Part shown: positions 31,163 to 42,608 of the stretch, one piece after another
Numbering within the stretch: position 1 is the first letter of the stretch
How the letters are laid out: the number at the start of each line of letters is the position of its first letter
Source of the DNA: Mycolicibacter sp. MU0083
GTDB taxonomy: Bacteria > Actinomycetota > Actinomycetes > Mycobacteriales > Mycobacteriaceae
Reading direction: 5' to 3'
Length of the DNA stretch: 64,000 bases
NCBI RefSeq assembly: GCF_963378075.1
Contig: NZ_OY726394.1
Coordinates: 1,984,001-2,048,000, forward strand
The notes under the pieces: generated by a model
Seen by the model: only the letters and a program-made list of their open reading frames with translations
Told to the model about the DNA's origin: nothing
Database searches by the model: none
Program-made: the position numbers and the translations under genes

Positions 31163-33127
31163 ATGAGCCGGGGGCGCCGGGCCGGCTGGGCGCTGGCCGC
31201 GGTCGTCGCGGCAGGATCCGTCGCTATCGCGGCACGCAGCCGGAGCACCCGGCGGGCCGGTAAGGCCCGCAGCCGTGCGCGGGGCACCACACCACTGAAC
31301 CCGCCGTGGGCCACCCCGCCGGCGCGGTATGGCGTCGGCGTGCACCGCAACGTCGCGGTACCGATGAGCGACGGTGTGGTACTGCGCGCCGACGTCCATT
31401 TCCCGACCGATCCCGACACCGGTCGGCCGGCCGACGGCCCCTTCCCGGTGCTGCTGTCGTTGACTCCCTACGGCAAGCTGGCCCCACCGCCGGCGGCGCA
31501 GATCGGCGGCGGCCCCACGCCGCACCTGATCCGCCGCGGATACATCGAGGTGATGGTCGACGTCCGCGGCACCGGGGTGTCCGGCGGTTCCTTCGAGATG
31601 CTCGGCGCCGACCAGGCCAGGGACGGCGCCGAGTTGGTCAACTGGGCCGCGGCGCTGCCCAACTCCAACGGCCGGGTCGGCATGTTCGGCATCTCCTACC
31701 TCGCGATCAACCAACTGTTCACCGCGGCGGCCGTCGGCCCGGACTCGCCGTTGAAGGCGATCTTCCCGGTGATGGCCGCCAACGACTTCTACCGAGACGT
31801 GGCCGCGATGGGCGGCGCGCCGCATCTCCCGGCGGTGCGTGGCTACGGGGCGGTGTATTCGCTGCTCAACGTCCTCAACCCGACCCTGGAATTTCTCAAC
31901 CCCGGCGGGCATCCCCGCCCGCGGGCCGGCGGGCTGGCCGCGGTACGGCAACGCGGCAAAGACCAGCGCGGCTATTTCGGCCCGCTGACCGCGGAAGTGC
32001 GCACCGGCGGAGACGCCGCCTACGACGGGCCGCTGTGGGACAGCATGCGCCCCGATGCGGTGCTGTCGCAGATCGCGGACAACAAGGTGGCGGTCTTCCT
32101 GGTCGGCGGCTGGCACGACGCGTTCCAGCGCGGCGCCCCGCTGAATTACGTGGGGCTGCAGAACGCCTGCGCCGGGCGCCCGCCGGGCCGGCCGATGCAG
32201 CCGGGCCAACCACTGGCCGACCGGATCAGGCTGCTGATCGGGCCTTGGTACCACGTGTCCGATTTCGATGGTCTGCACATGCAGGACCTGCAACTGCGCT
32301 GGTTCGACTACTGGCTCAAAGATGATGAGTCCGCGGCGATCTCGGGTTCACCGTTCACCTTCCAGGCGATCGGTGACCGCCGGTGGTACCACACCGGTGA
32401 ATATCCGCTGCCTCAGGCGGCGGCGACTCGGTTCTACCTGTCGGAGGGCGGTCGCCTCGACGCCGAGGCCGCGGTGGAACCCAGCTTCGCCTCGTTGCCC
32501 TACCGCGCGCGGGGGCCGATGTCGGGACGCAGTCTGGAGCAGTGGTCATTGGGCCTGAACAGCTTCGTCACCAGCGCTGCCGGCGGACGTATCCGCCACG
32601 ATCAGGACAATCGCCGTATCCAGCACGGCGCGTTGACCTACACCACCGAGCCGTTCGAATCACCGATGCTGCTGGCCGGGCCGGTCGCGCTGCACATTCG
32701 GGCCACCGCCGATACCTCCGAGACCCTGTGGGTCGCCCATCTCGACGACGTCGCGCCGGAGGGCGTCAGCCGTCCGCTGAGCCAGGGCGCGCTGCTGGGT
32801 TCGCATCGTGAACTCGACCCGGACCGCACCTGGTACCTGCCCGACGGCACGGTGCTGCGTCCGCACCACATCAGCACCCGGTCGGCGGTGACGCCGGTGG
32901 TGCCGGGGGAGTCGACCGGCTACGACATCGAGATCTTCCCGACGGCGGCGCTGATCGCCCCGGGACACCGCCTGCGGCTCACGGTGACCACCTACGACTT
33001 CCCGCACCTGGTTCCGGCCGCCCCGGCACGTCAGGCACTGGCCGGCGGCCTGTACCGGGTGCACCAGGGCGGGGCGGCGCCGTCGTTCCTGCTGCTACCG
33101 CTGGCCGATCCGGACAGCCTGGACTAA
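31163..33127 (+). CDS. CocE/NonD-family hydrolase (X-Pro dipeptidyl-peptidase type)
   Basis: A 654-residue serine hydrolase. An N-terminal hydrophobic segment (about 8-25) after RGRR suggests export or a membrane anchor. The catalytic domain has VRGTGVSGGSF, the nucleophile elbow GMFGISYLAINQ (Ser), the acid in GGWHDAFQRG and the His in GPWYHVSDF, as in cocaine esterase and acyl-amino-acid ester hydrolases. The C-terminal jelly-roll domain runs from about residue 400. The substrate is unknown. It overlaps the convergent SRPBCC gene by 4 nt. Confidence 0.88.
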   Translation: MSRGRRAGWALAAVVAAGSVAIAARSRSTRRAGKARSRARGTTPLNPPWATPPARYGVGVHRNVAVPMSDGVVLRADVHFPTDPDTGRPADGPFPVLLSLTPYGKLAPPPAAQIGGGPTPHLIRRGYIEVMVDVRGTGVSGGSFEMLGADQARDGAELVNWAAALPNSNGRVGMFGISYLAINQLFTAAAVGPDSPLKAIFPVMAANDFYRDVAAMGGAPHLPAVRGYGAVYSLLNVLNPTLEFLNPGGHPRPRAGGLAAVRQRGKDQRGYFGPLTAEVRTGGDAAYDGPLWDSMRPDAVLSQIADNKVAVFLVGGWHDAFQRGAPLNYVGLQNACAGRPPGRPMQPGQPLADRIRLLIGPWYHVSDFDGLHMQDLQLRWFDYWLKDDESAAISGSPFTFQAIGDRRWYHTGEYPLPQAAATRFYLSEGGRLDAEAAVEPSFASLPYRARGPMSGRSLEQWSLGLNSFVTSAAGGRIRHDQDNRRIQHGALTYTTEPFESPMLLAGPVALHIRATADTSETLWVAHLDDVAPEGVSRPLSQGALLGSHRELDPDRTWYLPDGTVLRPHHISTRSAVTPVVPGESTGYDIEIFPTAALIAPGHRLRLTVTTYDFPHLVPAAPARQALAGGLYRVHQGGAAPSFLLLPLADPDSLD

Positions 33128-33594
33128 CCGGCCTGCTGCGGCTGCTCGGCGAGGTCGCGGACCCGCTCCAGGGTGCGTCGCATGTCGCGAATGTTGTTGC
33201 GCTGGCGCAGGAAACCGCCGAAAACCCAGTAGTAGACGCTGGTGAGAAAGGACTGCGTCAGCCGGAACGACTCGGTGACGTCGGTGCCGTCCGCGGTCGG
33301 GGTCAGTTCGTAACGCCAGTTGTTCACCGCGCGGTCCCCGGCCATCACCGCGAACCCGAATACCCGGTTCGGTTCGCATTCGGTGACCCGGCAGGTGGTC
33401 CAGTACACCGGACCGATGCCGTTGCGCCGGACGTGGCCACGGAATCGGGCGCCGAGCTCGGGGCCGGTGGCGCCGTCGAGCCATTCGGCCTCGAAGGTCT
33501 CCGGCGAGAACTTCCCGATGTTGCGGACGTCGGCGACCAGATCCCAGATCCGCTCGGCCGGTGCTGCCATGTGAACTGTCGCCGATCCCTGCAT
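33124..33594 (-). CDS. SRPBCC-family lipid/polyketide-binding-like protein (Rv1883c-like)
   Basis: A 156-residue START/Bet v1-fold protein: VHMAAPAERIWDLVADVRNIGKFSPETFEAEW is the typical opening helix-grip segment, and ADGTDVTESFRLTQSF the later strand. Such proteins bind hydrophobic ligands or act as cyclases. No ligand can be named. The position between bfrA and fbpB corresponds to Rv1883c in M. tuberculosis. Confidence 0.88.
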   Translation of the reverse strand: MQGSATVHMAAPAERIWDLVADVRNIGKFSPETFEAEWLDGATGPELGARFRGHVRRNGIGPVYWTTCRVTECEPNRVFGFAVMAGDRAVNNWRYELTPTADGTDVTESFRLTQSFLTSVYYWVFGGFLRQRNNIRDMRRTLERVRDLAEQPQQAG

Positions 33595-33646
33595 GCCCGC
33601 TATCCAATCACGTCGGCGACGCCACGGTAACCCCGTCGCGACAAAG

Positions 33647-33683
33647 CACCGGGCCCCATCCGGAAGTCGGATGGGGCCCGGTG
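33647..33683 (-). terminator. Terminator hairpin of fbpB
   Basis: A perfect 16-bp stem (33647-33662 paired with 33668-33683, CACCGGGCCCCATCCG) with a 5-nt loop, 21 nt past the fbpB stop. On the minus strand it is followed by CTTTGTC, a weak T-rich tail. Confidence 0.75.
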
Positions 33684-33704
33684 ATGGCTACTCGGGTCGG
33701 GCGA

Positions 33705-35029
<1,325 letters not shown>

Positions 35030-35869
35030 TTGGACACGGTGCTGGGGCTGGCGATCACTTCGTCGACCATCGACTGGGTCATGCTCGACGGCGGCGACTC
35101 GGGCTGCCCGACCGTCACCGAGGGGCAGGTGACCGTCGCCGACGGTGCTGCCGGGCCCGAGCCGGCCGAGCTGGCCGATGCCGCTTCGGCGGTGGCCGAG
35201 CGGGCCCGCACCATGCTGTCCGCCGGTGGGGAGCGGTTGCACGGCGTGGCGGTCAGCTGGAGCGACGAGGCCTCCGCCGGGGCGGCGATGCTGCTGGAAT
35301 GGCTGACCGACGCGGACTTCGACCATGTCGTCCCGGTGCGATACCAACAGGCGGTATCGGGGTCGGCCTTGGCGCGTATCGCGGCGCTGACGGCCATGCC
35401 ACACACCGAACTCGCCGGGTACCCGGCTGCGGCCGGGGCACCCACCGAGGCGCCCGCCCGGGCCGGGTCGGGCCGAACCCGATCGCGTTCCCTCATCGGG
35501 GCGATATCGATGCTGACGCTGGGCGCGTTGGCATTCGTCGGGTCGGTCGCCGCCGTACTGAGCCTGCATCTGGGCGCCGGTCGCGACGTTCCGGCCGTGG
35601 AGCCGCAGCACGCTACCGTCGCACGGGTCGCCGTGCCCGCCGGTCCTCCGGCGGCCGCCCCGGAATCGCCCGAGGCCCCGGCGTCGGTGTTCGCCGAGGA
35701 GCACGTGGAAGAGGTCGCCGAGGAGATCGCGGGCCAGGACGCCGACGAGGGGCTTGCGGAGTTGGGTTCGCTGTGGGACGCGCCGGCCATCGAGGTGGAG
35801 GCGCCGGCGTCGGTGCCGTCGCTGTCGGATCGAGTTCGGCTACATCTTTTCGGTCCGGCCGGCGCCTGA
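35030..35869 (+). CDS. DUF7159-type mycobacterial membrane protein
   Basis: A 279-residue protein opening with LDTVLGLAITSSTIDWVML, the pattern of a mycobacterial family whose N-terminal domain resembles an ATPase-like fold without known function. A hydrophilic region follows, then one transmembrane helix (about 153-178, ISMLTLGALAFVGSVAAVLSL) and an acidic C-terminal tail (EEHVEEVAEEIAGQ). The TTG at 35030 puts the family motif at residue 2; a TTG 15 nt upstream is equally open. Role unknown. The 3' end overlaps the convergent YceI gene by 30 bp. Confidence 0.72.
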   Translation: MDTVLGLAITSSTIDWVMLDGGDSGCPTVTEGQVTVADGAAGPEPAELADAASAVAERARTMLSAGGERLHGVAVSWSDEASAGAAMLLEWLTDADFDHVVPVRYQQAVSGSALARIAALTAMPHTELAGYPAAAGAPTEAPARAGSGRTRSRSLIGAISMLTLGALAFVGSVAAVLSLHLGAGRDVPAVEPQHATVARVAVPAGPPAAAPESPEAPASVFAEEHVEEVAEEIAGQDADEGLAELGSLWDAPAIEVEAPASVPSLSDRVRLHLFGPAGA

Positions 35870-36409
35870 GCCGGTGGTCGCGGACAACGACACCACCACC
35901 TCGTCCGCGACCTGCATCGCGCCCATCATCATCGAGTATCGCCGCACCCCGAAATCGCTGTGCCGCACCTCGGTGCTGCCGTCCACCTGCCAGCAATCGT
36001 CGGTTTGCGCCGCCTGTACCGCCAGGACGTGGGGCCTCTTTCGGCCCCGGATCTCCAACTCGCCGGTCAGGCGATAGCCGTCGTCGGTCGGTTCGATGCG
36101 GGTGCAGGCAAACCTGATCAGCGGATGCTTGTCGCCGCCCAGGCACTTGAGGGCATTGCTCCGGATGAGGGACTTCTCCGGCGGGGTCAGCGGCGTGAGC
36201 CCACCGTCGCCCTGCAGCACCCGTAATGAATCGACTTCGGTGTCCAGATGCACCGCGGTGGGTCGGCCGTCCGCCCATGTCACGGTCGCCTGCCAGCGCT
36301 CCATCGCCAGGGTGAGCCGGTGGCCCATCTTCGCAGCTCGACCCGCCACGCCGGTCCTCACCAGCAGTCGGCCGTGGGATGCGTCGAATTGCCACTGTGT
36401 TCCGGTCAC
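35840..36409 (-). CDS. YceI-like protein
   Basis: A 189-residue lipocalin-like protein of the YceI type. WQFDASHGRLLVRTGVAGRAAKMGHRLTL and GELEIRGRKRPHVLAVQ are typical of the family, which binds isoprenoid-like lipids. There is no signal peptide, so it is probably cytoplasmic. The GTG start is chosen because TAGAGT lies 7 nt before it. A GTG 9 nt upstream and a longer frame to 36475 are possible. Confidence 0.78.
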   Translation of the reverse strand: MTGTQWQFDASHGRLLVRTGVAGRAAKMGHRLTLAMERWQATVTWADGRPTAVHLDTEVDSLRVLQGDGGLTPLTPPEKSLIRSNALKCLGGDKHPLIRFACTRIEPTDDGYRLTGELEIRGRKRPHVLAVQAAQTDDCWQVDGSTEVRHSDFGVRRYSMMMGAMQVADEVVVSLSATTGSGAGRTEKM

Positions 36410-36416
36410 CCGCGGC

Positions 36417-36422
36417 ACTCTA
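36417..36422 (-). promoter_or_regulatory. -10 hexamer of a leaderless YceI transcript
   Basis: Minus-strand TAGAGT, then 7 nt, then the GTG at 36409. It decides the start of the YceI gene. Confidence 0.45.
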
Positions 36423-36534
36423 GCGGGCCGGACTTGCCGGCTTTCGGCAGATTCGCGATGGCTCGCGGCGACCACCCGTTAGGCTCTGTCGCGGGACCGA
36501 CTGGTGGTTCGGATCGACAGACTAAGGGCCAAGA

Positions 36535-36957
36535 ATGATTCGTGAACTAGCTGCAGCCGCATTGATCGCGGGCGCCGCGGGCGCAGGCGCCGTCAGCGTC
36601 GCACCGGCGGCAGACGCCTACCCCGGCGATGTGCCGGGCATGGCCGAGGGGCAGCGGCAGGGTGATGCGTGCTTCAGCTGGGAGCGCTTCATCTACGGCC
36701 ACGGGCCCAACGGGCAGGCGCTGGCGTGCCACTTCATCGCCAACCAGTGGCCGCCCAAGGACACCGGATTCTGGCAGATCTCCTATCCGCTCTACGGCGT
36801 GCAGGAGATCGGTTCGCCGTGCCCGAATCCGCAGTCGGCGGCGCAATCACCCGACGGCCTGCCGCTGCTGTGCCTGGGCGCACGGGGCTGGCAACCCGGC
36901 ATCTACACCGGCGGCATCGGCCCCTACTTCCCGCCGGGAATCGCGCAGGTCGGCTGA
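36535..36957 (+). CDS. Exported Cys-containing mycobacterial protein
   Basis: A 140-residue protein with a signal peptide (hydrophobic [23 protein letters not shown], cleavage near 28). The mature part has four Cys (GDACFSW, ALACHFI, GSPCPNP, PLLCLGA), which suggests two disulphides. It is rich in Pro and Trp (NQWPPKDTGFWQISYPLYG). I do not recognise the family. It lies alone upstream of gnd2. Confidence 0.75.
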   Translation: MIRELAAAALIAGAAGAGAVSVAPAADAYPGDVPGMAEGQRQGDACFSWERFIYGHGPNGQALACHFIANQWPPKDTGFWQISYPLYGVQEIGSPCPNPQSAAQSPDGLPLLCLGARGWQPGIYTGGIGPYFPPGIAQVG

Positions 36958-37081
36958 TCGTGGCCTGAGCTCATTCCCGAGCTCCGGCAGACAGCGTTCG
37001 TCCAGCCTGTCGCAGTAGCCTCCTAACACCGAGCGAGGCTTGCCCGCCCGTACCGGGGTGGGGGACAGGAGCGTGACGGCT

Positions 37082-38101
<1,020 letters not shown>

Positions 38102-38121
38102 GGCCGCACGGTGGCCCGACA

Positions 38122-38169
38122 CGAACGGGTCCACCGCCGCGACGTCGGTCGCGACGATGGACCCGTTCG
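38122..38169. terminator. Long hairpin between convergent gnd2 and nitronate monooxygenase
   Basis: CGAACGGGTCCA (38122-38133) and its exact complement TGGACCCGTTCG (38158-38169) form a 12-bp stem with a 24-nt loop in the 101-bp convergent gap. No T-run follows on either strand. Confidence 0.5.
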
Positions 38170-38202
38170 ATTGAAGCGTTCCCGGTGCCGTGTGGCAGCC
38201 GA

Positions 38203-39333
38203 TCAGACTCCGGAGGCCTCGTTGAGAGCGTCCAGGGTGTTGGTCGCCTCCAGGTACTCCTGGATCCACCGCTCGATGACCGCCGAGGTCTTCTCCACCT
38301 TGGTGAACTGGCCCACGACCTGACCCACCGGGTTGAAGGCCACGTCGACGCTCTCGTTCGGGTACTTGTTGGTGGCCCGCACCGCCATACCCGAGACCAT
38401 GTACTGCAGCGGCATGCCCAGCGGCTTGGGGTTCTCCGGGGCCTCCCAGGCCTCGGTCCAGTCGTTGCGCAGCATCCGAGCCGGTTTGCCGGTGAAAGAA
38501 CGGCTCCGGACGGTGTCGCGGCTGCCCGCCTTGATGTAGGCGGCGTGCTGCGCTTCGGTGTTCGAGGACTCCTCGACCATCAGCCACTGCGAACCGGTCC
38601 ATGCGCCCTGGGCGCCCAGCGCCAGCGCCGCCGCGATCTGCTGGCCGCTGCCGATACCGCCGGCCGCCAGCACCGGCACCGGTGCCACCGCCTTGACGAC
38701 CTCGGGCCACAGCACGATCGAACCCACGTCACCGCAGTGGCCGCCGGCTTCGCCACCCTGGGCGATGATGATGTCCACCCCGGCCGCGGCGTGCTTCTGC
38801 GCCTGCCGAGCGGAGCCGCAGAGCGCGGCGACCTTGCGGCCGGCCTCGTGGATGTGCTTGATCATGTCCGCCGGGGGCGTGCCGAGCGCGTTGGCGATCA
38901 TCGTCACCTTCGGGTGCTGCAGCGCGACCTCGACCTGCGGGGTGGCGGTCGCCTCGGTCCAACCGAGCAGCTGCAGGCTGTCTTCGTCGGCGTTCTCGAC
39001 CGGCACACCGTGGTCGGCGAGCAACTTCTTGCCGAAGTCCAGGTGCTCCTGGGGAACCAGTTTGCGCAGCGACTCGGCCAGGTCGTCGGCGGACTGGCCG
39101 GAGTCCATGCCCTCGTACTTGTTCGGGATGACGATGTCGACGCCGTAGGGGTGGTCGCCGATGTTCTCGTCGATCCACTTCAGTTCGATCTCCAACTGCT
39201 CGGGAGTGAAGCCCACCGCCCCGAGTACGCCGAAACCACCGGCTTTGCTGACCGCGACGACCACGTCGCGGCAGTGCGTAAACGCGAAGATCGGGAACTC
39301 GATCCCGAGTTCATCGCAGAGGGGAGTGTGCAT
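38203..39333 (-). CDS. Nitronate monooxygenase (2-nitropropane dioxygenase family, Rv1894c-like)
   Basis: A 376-residue FMN TIM-barrel flavoenzyme, the same length as M. tuberculosis Rv1894c. PIFAFTHCRDVVVAVSKAGGFGVLGAVG is the N-terminal family signature, DIIIAQGGEAGGHCGDVGSIVL the flavin and active-site loop, and VLAAGGIGSGQQIAAALALGAQGAWTGS the phosphate-binding barrel end. The real substrate may not be a nitroalkane. It is preceded by a KstR operator, which points to cholesterol-linked expression. Confidence 0.92.
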   Translation of the reverse strand: MHTPLCDELGIEFPIFAFTHCRDVVVAVSKAGGFGVLGAVGFTPEQLEIELKWIDENIGDHPYGVDIVIPNKYEGMDSGQSADDLAESLRKLVPQEHLDFGKKLLADHGVPVENADEDSLQLLGWTEATATPQVEVALQHPKVTMIANALGTPPADMIKHIHEAGRKVAALCGSARQAQKHAAAGVDIIIAQGGEAGGHCGDVGSIVLWPEVVKAVAPVPVLAAGGIGSGQQIAAALALGAQGAWTGSQWLMVEESSNTEAQHAAYIKAGSRDTVRSRSFTGKPARMLRNDWTEAWEAPENPKPLGMPLQYMVSGMAVRATNKYPNESVDVAFNPVGQVVGQFTKVEKTSAVIERWIQEYLEATNTLDALNEASGV

Positions 39334-39365
39334 GACCTACTCCTTCAGAGGGCGGAAGATTGAAG

Positions 39366-39379
39366 TGGAACGTGTTCTA
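39366..39379 (-). promoter_or_regulatory. KstR operator
   Basis: TGGAACGTGTTCTA fits the KstR consensus TNNAACNNGTTNNA at every fixed position, 33 nt upstream of the nitronate monooxygenase start. KstR represses cholesterol catabolism genes in mycobacteria. As I recall, Rv1894c belongs to that regulon in M. tuberculosis. Confidence 0.8.
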
Positions 39380-39476
39380 ATTAAGTACCAGACTCGGCAT
39401 CACGAGACCAGTCGGGCCTCGGTGCGCTGGCGAAACGTAACACTACCGGCAATCGTGTATTCGGTCAGCAATTGCC

Positions 39477-40268
39477 TCAGCGAGTGGTACAGGCGCGCAG
39501 CAGCGCCACGCCGAAACCGGCCGCGTGTCGCAATGATCTCCGGGTGGTGCGGACCGGATCGGCGATGCGCAGCACCGGCCAGTCGTGTTCGGCGGCCAGC
39601 GCAGCAAGTCGGGGGCGCGGATTGACCGGGCGGGGCCGACCCACCAGCGACATCAGGGCCGCGTCCTCATCGCCGTCGGCGTAGAAGTAACTCTGCCCCA
39701 GATCGATGTCATTACTCGAGCAGAACCGCTGCACCGTGGCCGCCTTCTGCGCGCCCCACACCACGGGTTTGACGATGTCGCCGGTGAGGATGCCCCGGTC
39801 GTCGACCTCGAACCGATTGCAGAGCACCTCGGCGATCCCCAGGAAACGGGCGACCGGCTCGGCATGGATGGTCAGCGCCGACGAGCTCATCACCACGGTA
39901 TGGCCGCGTTGCTGGTGTGCTCGGACGATCTCGTGCATATGCGGGTAGATCCGGGCCGTGATGTGGTCGGCGAACAGGCGGGCGCCGACGCCGTCGAGTT
40001 CGCGCAGGGATTCGCCGCGCAGATACCCCGCCGCCCGTACCAGCAGTCGCTCGAATTCCATCCGGCCCAGCCGGTAGCGCACGGCGGCTTCGACGACTCC
40101 GAGTACCTCGCCGGCCCGGGCCTGCCGCCGCCGGATCCGATCCCCGGCGTGGGCGGTAGCGGTGAAACCGGCCACCAGGGTGCCGTCCAGATCGAAGAAG
40201 GCGCCCACCCGGGCGCCCGGTGCGGCGCGGGCGACGTCGGCGATCAGATCGCGCGGTGCGGCAGCCAT
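39477..40268 (-). CDS. HAD-superfamily IB phosphatase
   Basis: A 263-residue HAD hydrolase with all four motifs: GAFFDLDGTLV (I), VMSSSALTIHAEPVA (II), VKPVVWGAQKA (III, Lys) and FYADGDEDAALM (IV). The helical cap between motifs I and II (about 45-125) fits subfamily IB, which contains SerB-like and phospholipid-related phosphatases. The substrate is unknown. MAAAPRDLIADV is chosen as start: TAACAT lies 8 nt upstream, and the longer frame has no similarity. Confidence 0.85.
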   Translation of the reverse strand: MAAAPRDLIADVARAAPGARVGAFFDLDGTLVAGFTATAHAGDRIRRRQARAGEVLGVVEAAVRYRLGRMEFERLLVRAAGYLRGESLRELDGVGARLFADHITARIYPHMHEIVRAHQQRGHTVVMSSSALTIHAEPVARFLGIAEVLCNRFEVDDRGILTGDIVKPVVWGAQKAATVQRFCSSNDIDLGQSYFYADGDEDAALMSLVGRPRPVNPRPRLAALAAEHDWPVLRIADPVRTTRRSLRHAAGFGVALLRACTTR

Positions 40269-40385
40269 CGGCGTCGATGTTACGTCGGCGGCACCCCGCC
40301 GCAGGAGCCGCCACGTGTTGCACGACCGGGGGCGGGCCGGGCGGCTGATAGCGTGATTTGGACGATATGAAAGAGGGTCGGCTTG

Positions 40386-40622
40386 ATGAGCAGTGAGACC
40401 AGCGCGACCGACGCGCGGGAAGGCCTTTCGGAGAAGGCTGAAGGATCCGGCTGGACGCGCACCCGGCGCGAGCGTGTCGACGTTTACTCCCGCGGGATCT
40501 ACCACGTACACGCGATTTGGCAGGACGACAACACGCTCAACGGTGGGGCCCACTACGAGGACTCCATTCTCCTGACGTACACGACCGATCTCGCCAAGCT
40601 CCAGAGCTGGTTGGGGCGCTGA
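40386..40622 (+). CDS. Small conserved-looking hypothetical protein
   Basis: A 78-residue soluble protein, HVHAIWQDDNTLNGGAHYEDS in the middle with a basic N-terminal segment (RTRRERVDVYSRGIYHV). I cannot assign a family. The frame has typical GC-rich third positions and GAAAGAGGG about 8 nt before the start, which supports it as a real gene. Confidence 0.65.
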   Translation: MSSETSATDAREGLSEKAEGSGWTRTRRERVDVYSRGIYHVHAIWQDDNTLNGGAHYEDSILLTYTTDLAKLQSWLGR

Positions 40623-40753
40623 CGGCTCCGCGGTAACCGGGGCGGCTCCGGTTCGCAACGGTTGCATAAACGTCCCTCGTGTCACACAGGCATCAATTTT
40701 CACACGGCTAACTTCGGTCCCGACCTTGTAGCTAAACGGGATGGGATGACGCC

Positions 40754-41260
40754 ATGTCACGAATTCGCAAGTACTTCACCGTCGCGGCCGGCGCCGCCGC
40801 CGGACTGTTCCTGGCTGCGCTGGGCACCAGTGCGACCGCCAACGCCGACACGGTGCCGATCAATCCCGGTCTGCCCGGCGTGGTCGAGCAGATGGTCGCG
40901 TCCTCGACGACCCTCCCGCAGCAGTTGTTGCAGACCACCGCCTCAGCGCTGGGCGGCACCACGATGGCCCCCGCCGCCGCACCCGGCCAGGCCCCGCTGG
41001 CGACCGCCACCATCAACGTGCCGCCCGCGGCGAGCCCGATGACGCAGCAGAGCTCCGCGACGGGCCTGTCCGGCTTGTCGAACCTGCCGGCGAGCCTGGG
41101 TTCGATGCTGCCGTTCCCGCTGCCGAACTTCGGCGGCACCGCGCCGGCGACCGCCGCGCCGACCGCCTACGCGCCCACCGGCTTCCTGCCGTCGATCCCG
41201 GCGGCGCCGGTGTCCACGGTGTCTCCCCTCGAGGTCATGCTGATCCCTGCGCTGCCGTAG
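40754..41260 (+). CDS. Exported Pro/Ala/Thr-rich protein
   Basis: A 168-residue secreted protein. The signal peptide ends near ATANA (residue 31). The mature part is low-complexity (PAAAPGQAPLATATINVPPAA, ATAAPTAYAPTGFLPSIPAAP) with no Cys, typical of mycobacterial cell-wall-associated exported proteins. No family recognised. It is followed by cinA after 25 bp, but cinA has its own -10. Confidence 0.72.
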   Translation: MSRIRKYFTVAAGAAAGLFLAALGTSATANADTVPINPGLPGVVEQMVASSTTLPQQLLQTTASALGGTTMAPAAAPGQAPLATATINVPPAASPMTQQSSATGLSGLSNLPASLGSMLPFPLPNFGGTAPATAAPTAYAPTGFLPSIPAAPVSTVSPLEVMLIPALP

Positions 41261-41272
41261 GCCGTGACTGCG

Positions 41273-41278
41273 TAGTCT
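41273..41278 (+). promoter_or_regulatory. -10 hexamer of a leaderless cinA transcript
   Basis: TAGTCT, then 7 nt, then the GTG start codon of cinA. Confidence 0.45.
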
Positions 41279-41285
41279 CGGACCG

Positions 41286-42560
41286 GTGAGCGCACGCGCA
41301 GGAATCGTCGTCACCGGTACCGAGGTACTCACCGGCAGGGTGGCCGATCGCAATGGACCGTGGTTGGCCGACCGACTCCTGGAACTGGGAGTCGAGTTGG
41401 CGCACATCACGATCTGTGGCGACCGGCCGAGGGATATCGAGGCTCAGCTGCGGTTCCTGGCCGCCGAGGGTGTGGATCTGATCATCACCAGCGGCGGCCT
41501 GGGGCCGACGGCCGACGACCTGACGGTCGACACGGTCGCCAGGTTCTGCGGCCGTGACATCGTCTTGGACACCGAGCTCGAAGCCCGGATCGCCGAGATC
41601 CTCAAACCCATGATGGCGCGCTACACCGGTCCGGGAGCGCCGGATTTCGCGACGGTCCGGGCGGCCAATCGCAAGCAGGCCCTGGTGCCGGTCGGCGCGA
41701 CGATCCTGGACCCGGTGGGCACCGCACCCGGGGTGGTGGTGCCCGGGACGCCGACTGTGGTGGTGCTGCCCGGACCTCCTCGCGAGCTGCAACCCATGTG
41801 GCACAAGGCAATAGCAACCACCGCGGTGCAGGAGGCGCTGGCCGGGCGCACGCATTACGAGCAGCAGATGGTCCGGATGTTCGGCCTGCCCGAGTCGGGT
41901 CTGGCCGATACGCTGCGGCACGCCGAGGGCGCCGTTGAAGATTTCCACCGCCTGGAGATCACCACGTGCCTGCGCCGGGGCGAACTGGAGATCGTGACCC
42001 GCTACGAGCCGGAGGTTGCCGGTTCCTACGAGCGGTTGCTCACGCTGCTGCGCGACCGACACGCACGCGCGATCTTCTCCGAGGACGGCTCCCACATCGA
42101 CGACCTGGTTGCCGCGGCGCTTCAGGGCCGCACGATCGCGACCGCCGAATCATGTACCGCCGGCATGTTGGCGGGGCGGCTGGCCGATCCACCGGGCGCC
42201 TCGGATTACCTGGCCGGCGGGGTGGTGTCCTACTCCAACGAGGCGAAGGTGGAACTGCTCGGAGTGGATGCCGCGCTGATCGCCGAGCACGGTGCGGTCT
42301 CCGAGCCGGTGGCCGAGGCCATGGCGGCCGGCGCACTGCGCCGCTTCGGGGCCGATACGGCGGTTTCGATCACCGGGATCGCCGGGCCCGGCGGCGCGAC
42401 ACCGGACAAACCGGTCGGCACGGTGTGCTTCTGCGTCGCGCTCGACGACGGCCGGAAGATCACCCGCACCACGCGGCTGCCGGGGGACCGGGCCGACGTG
42501 CGGGAACGCTCGACGACGGTGGCCATGCACCTGCTGTATCGAGCATTGTCAACCGACTGA
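41286..42560 (+). CDS. cinA: CinA-family protein (NMN amidohydrolase / MoaB-like domain)
   Basis: A 424-residue protein with an N-terminal molybdopterin-binding-like (MoaB) domain (about 1-170: [35 protein letters not shown]) and the C-terminal CinA deamidase domain (about 265-420: [37 protein letters not shown], with the Ser-Lys catalytic region, and [18 protein letters not shown]). It belongs to the nicotinamide nucleotide recycling family. The M. tuberculosis homologue is Rv1901. GTG start, no Shine-Dalgarno. Confidence 0.93.
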   Translation: MSARAGIVVTGTEVLTGRVADRNGPWLADRLLELGVELAHITICGDRPRDIEAQLRFLAAEGVDLIITSGGLGPTADDLTVDTVARFCGRDIVLDTELEARIAEILKPMMARYTGPGAPDFATVRAANRKQALVPVGATILDPVGTAPGVVVPGTPTVVVLPGPPRELQPMWHKAIATTAVQEALAGRTHYEQQMVRMFGLPESGLADTLRHAEGAVEDFHRLEITTCLRRGELEIVTRYEPEVAGSYERLLTLLRDRHARAIFSEDGSHIDDLVAAALQGRTIATAESCTAGMLAGRLADPPGASDYLAGGVVSYSNEAKVELLGVDAALIAEHGAVSEPVAEAMAAGALRRFGADTAVSITGIAGPGGATPDKPVGTVCFCVALDDGRKITRTTRLPGDRADVRERSTTVAMHLLYRALSTD

Positions 42561-42608
42561 TTCGCGCCGCGGCCGGTGGTATGAACATCACACCGAGGAG
42601 TTGCGGGT

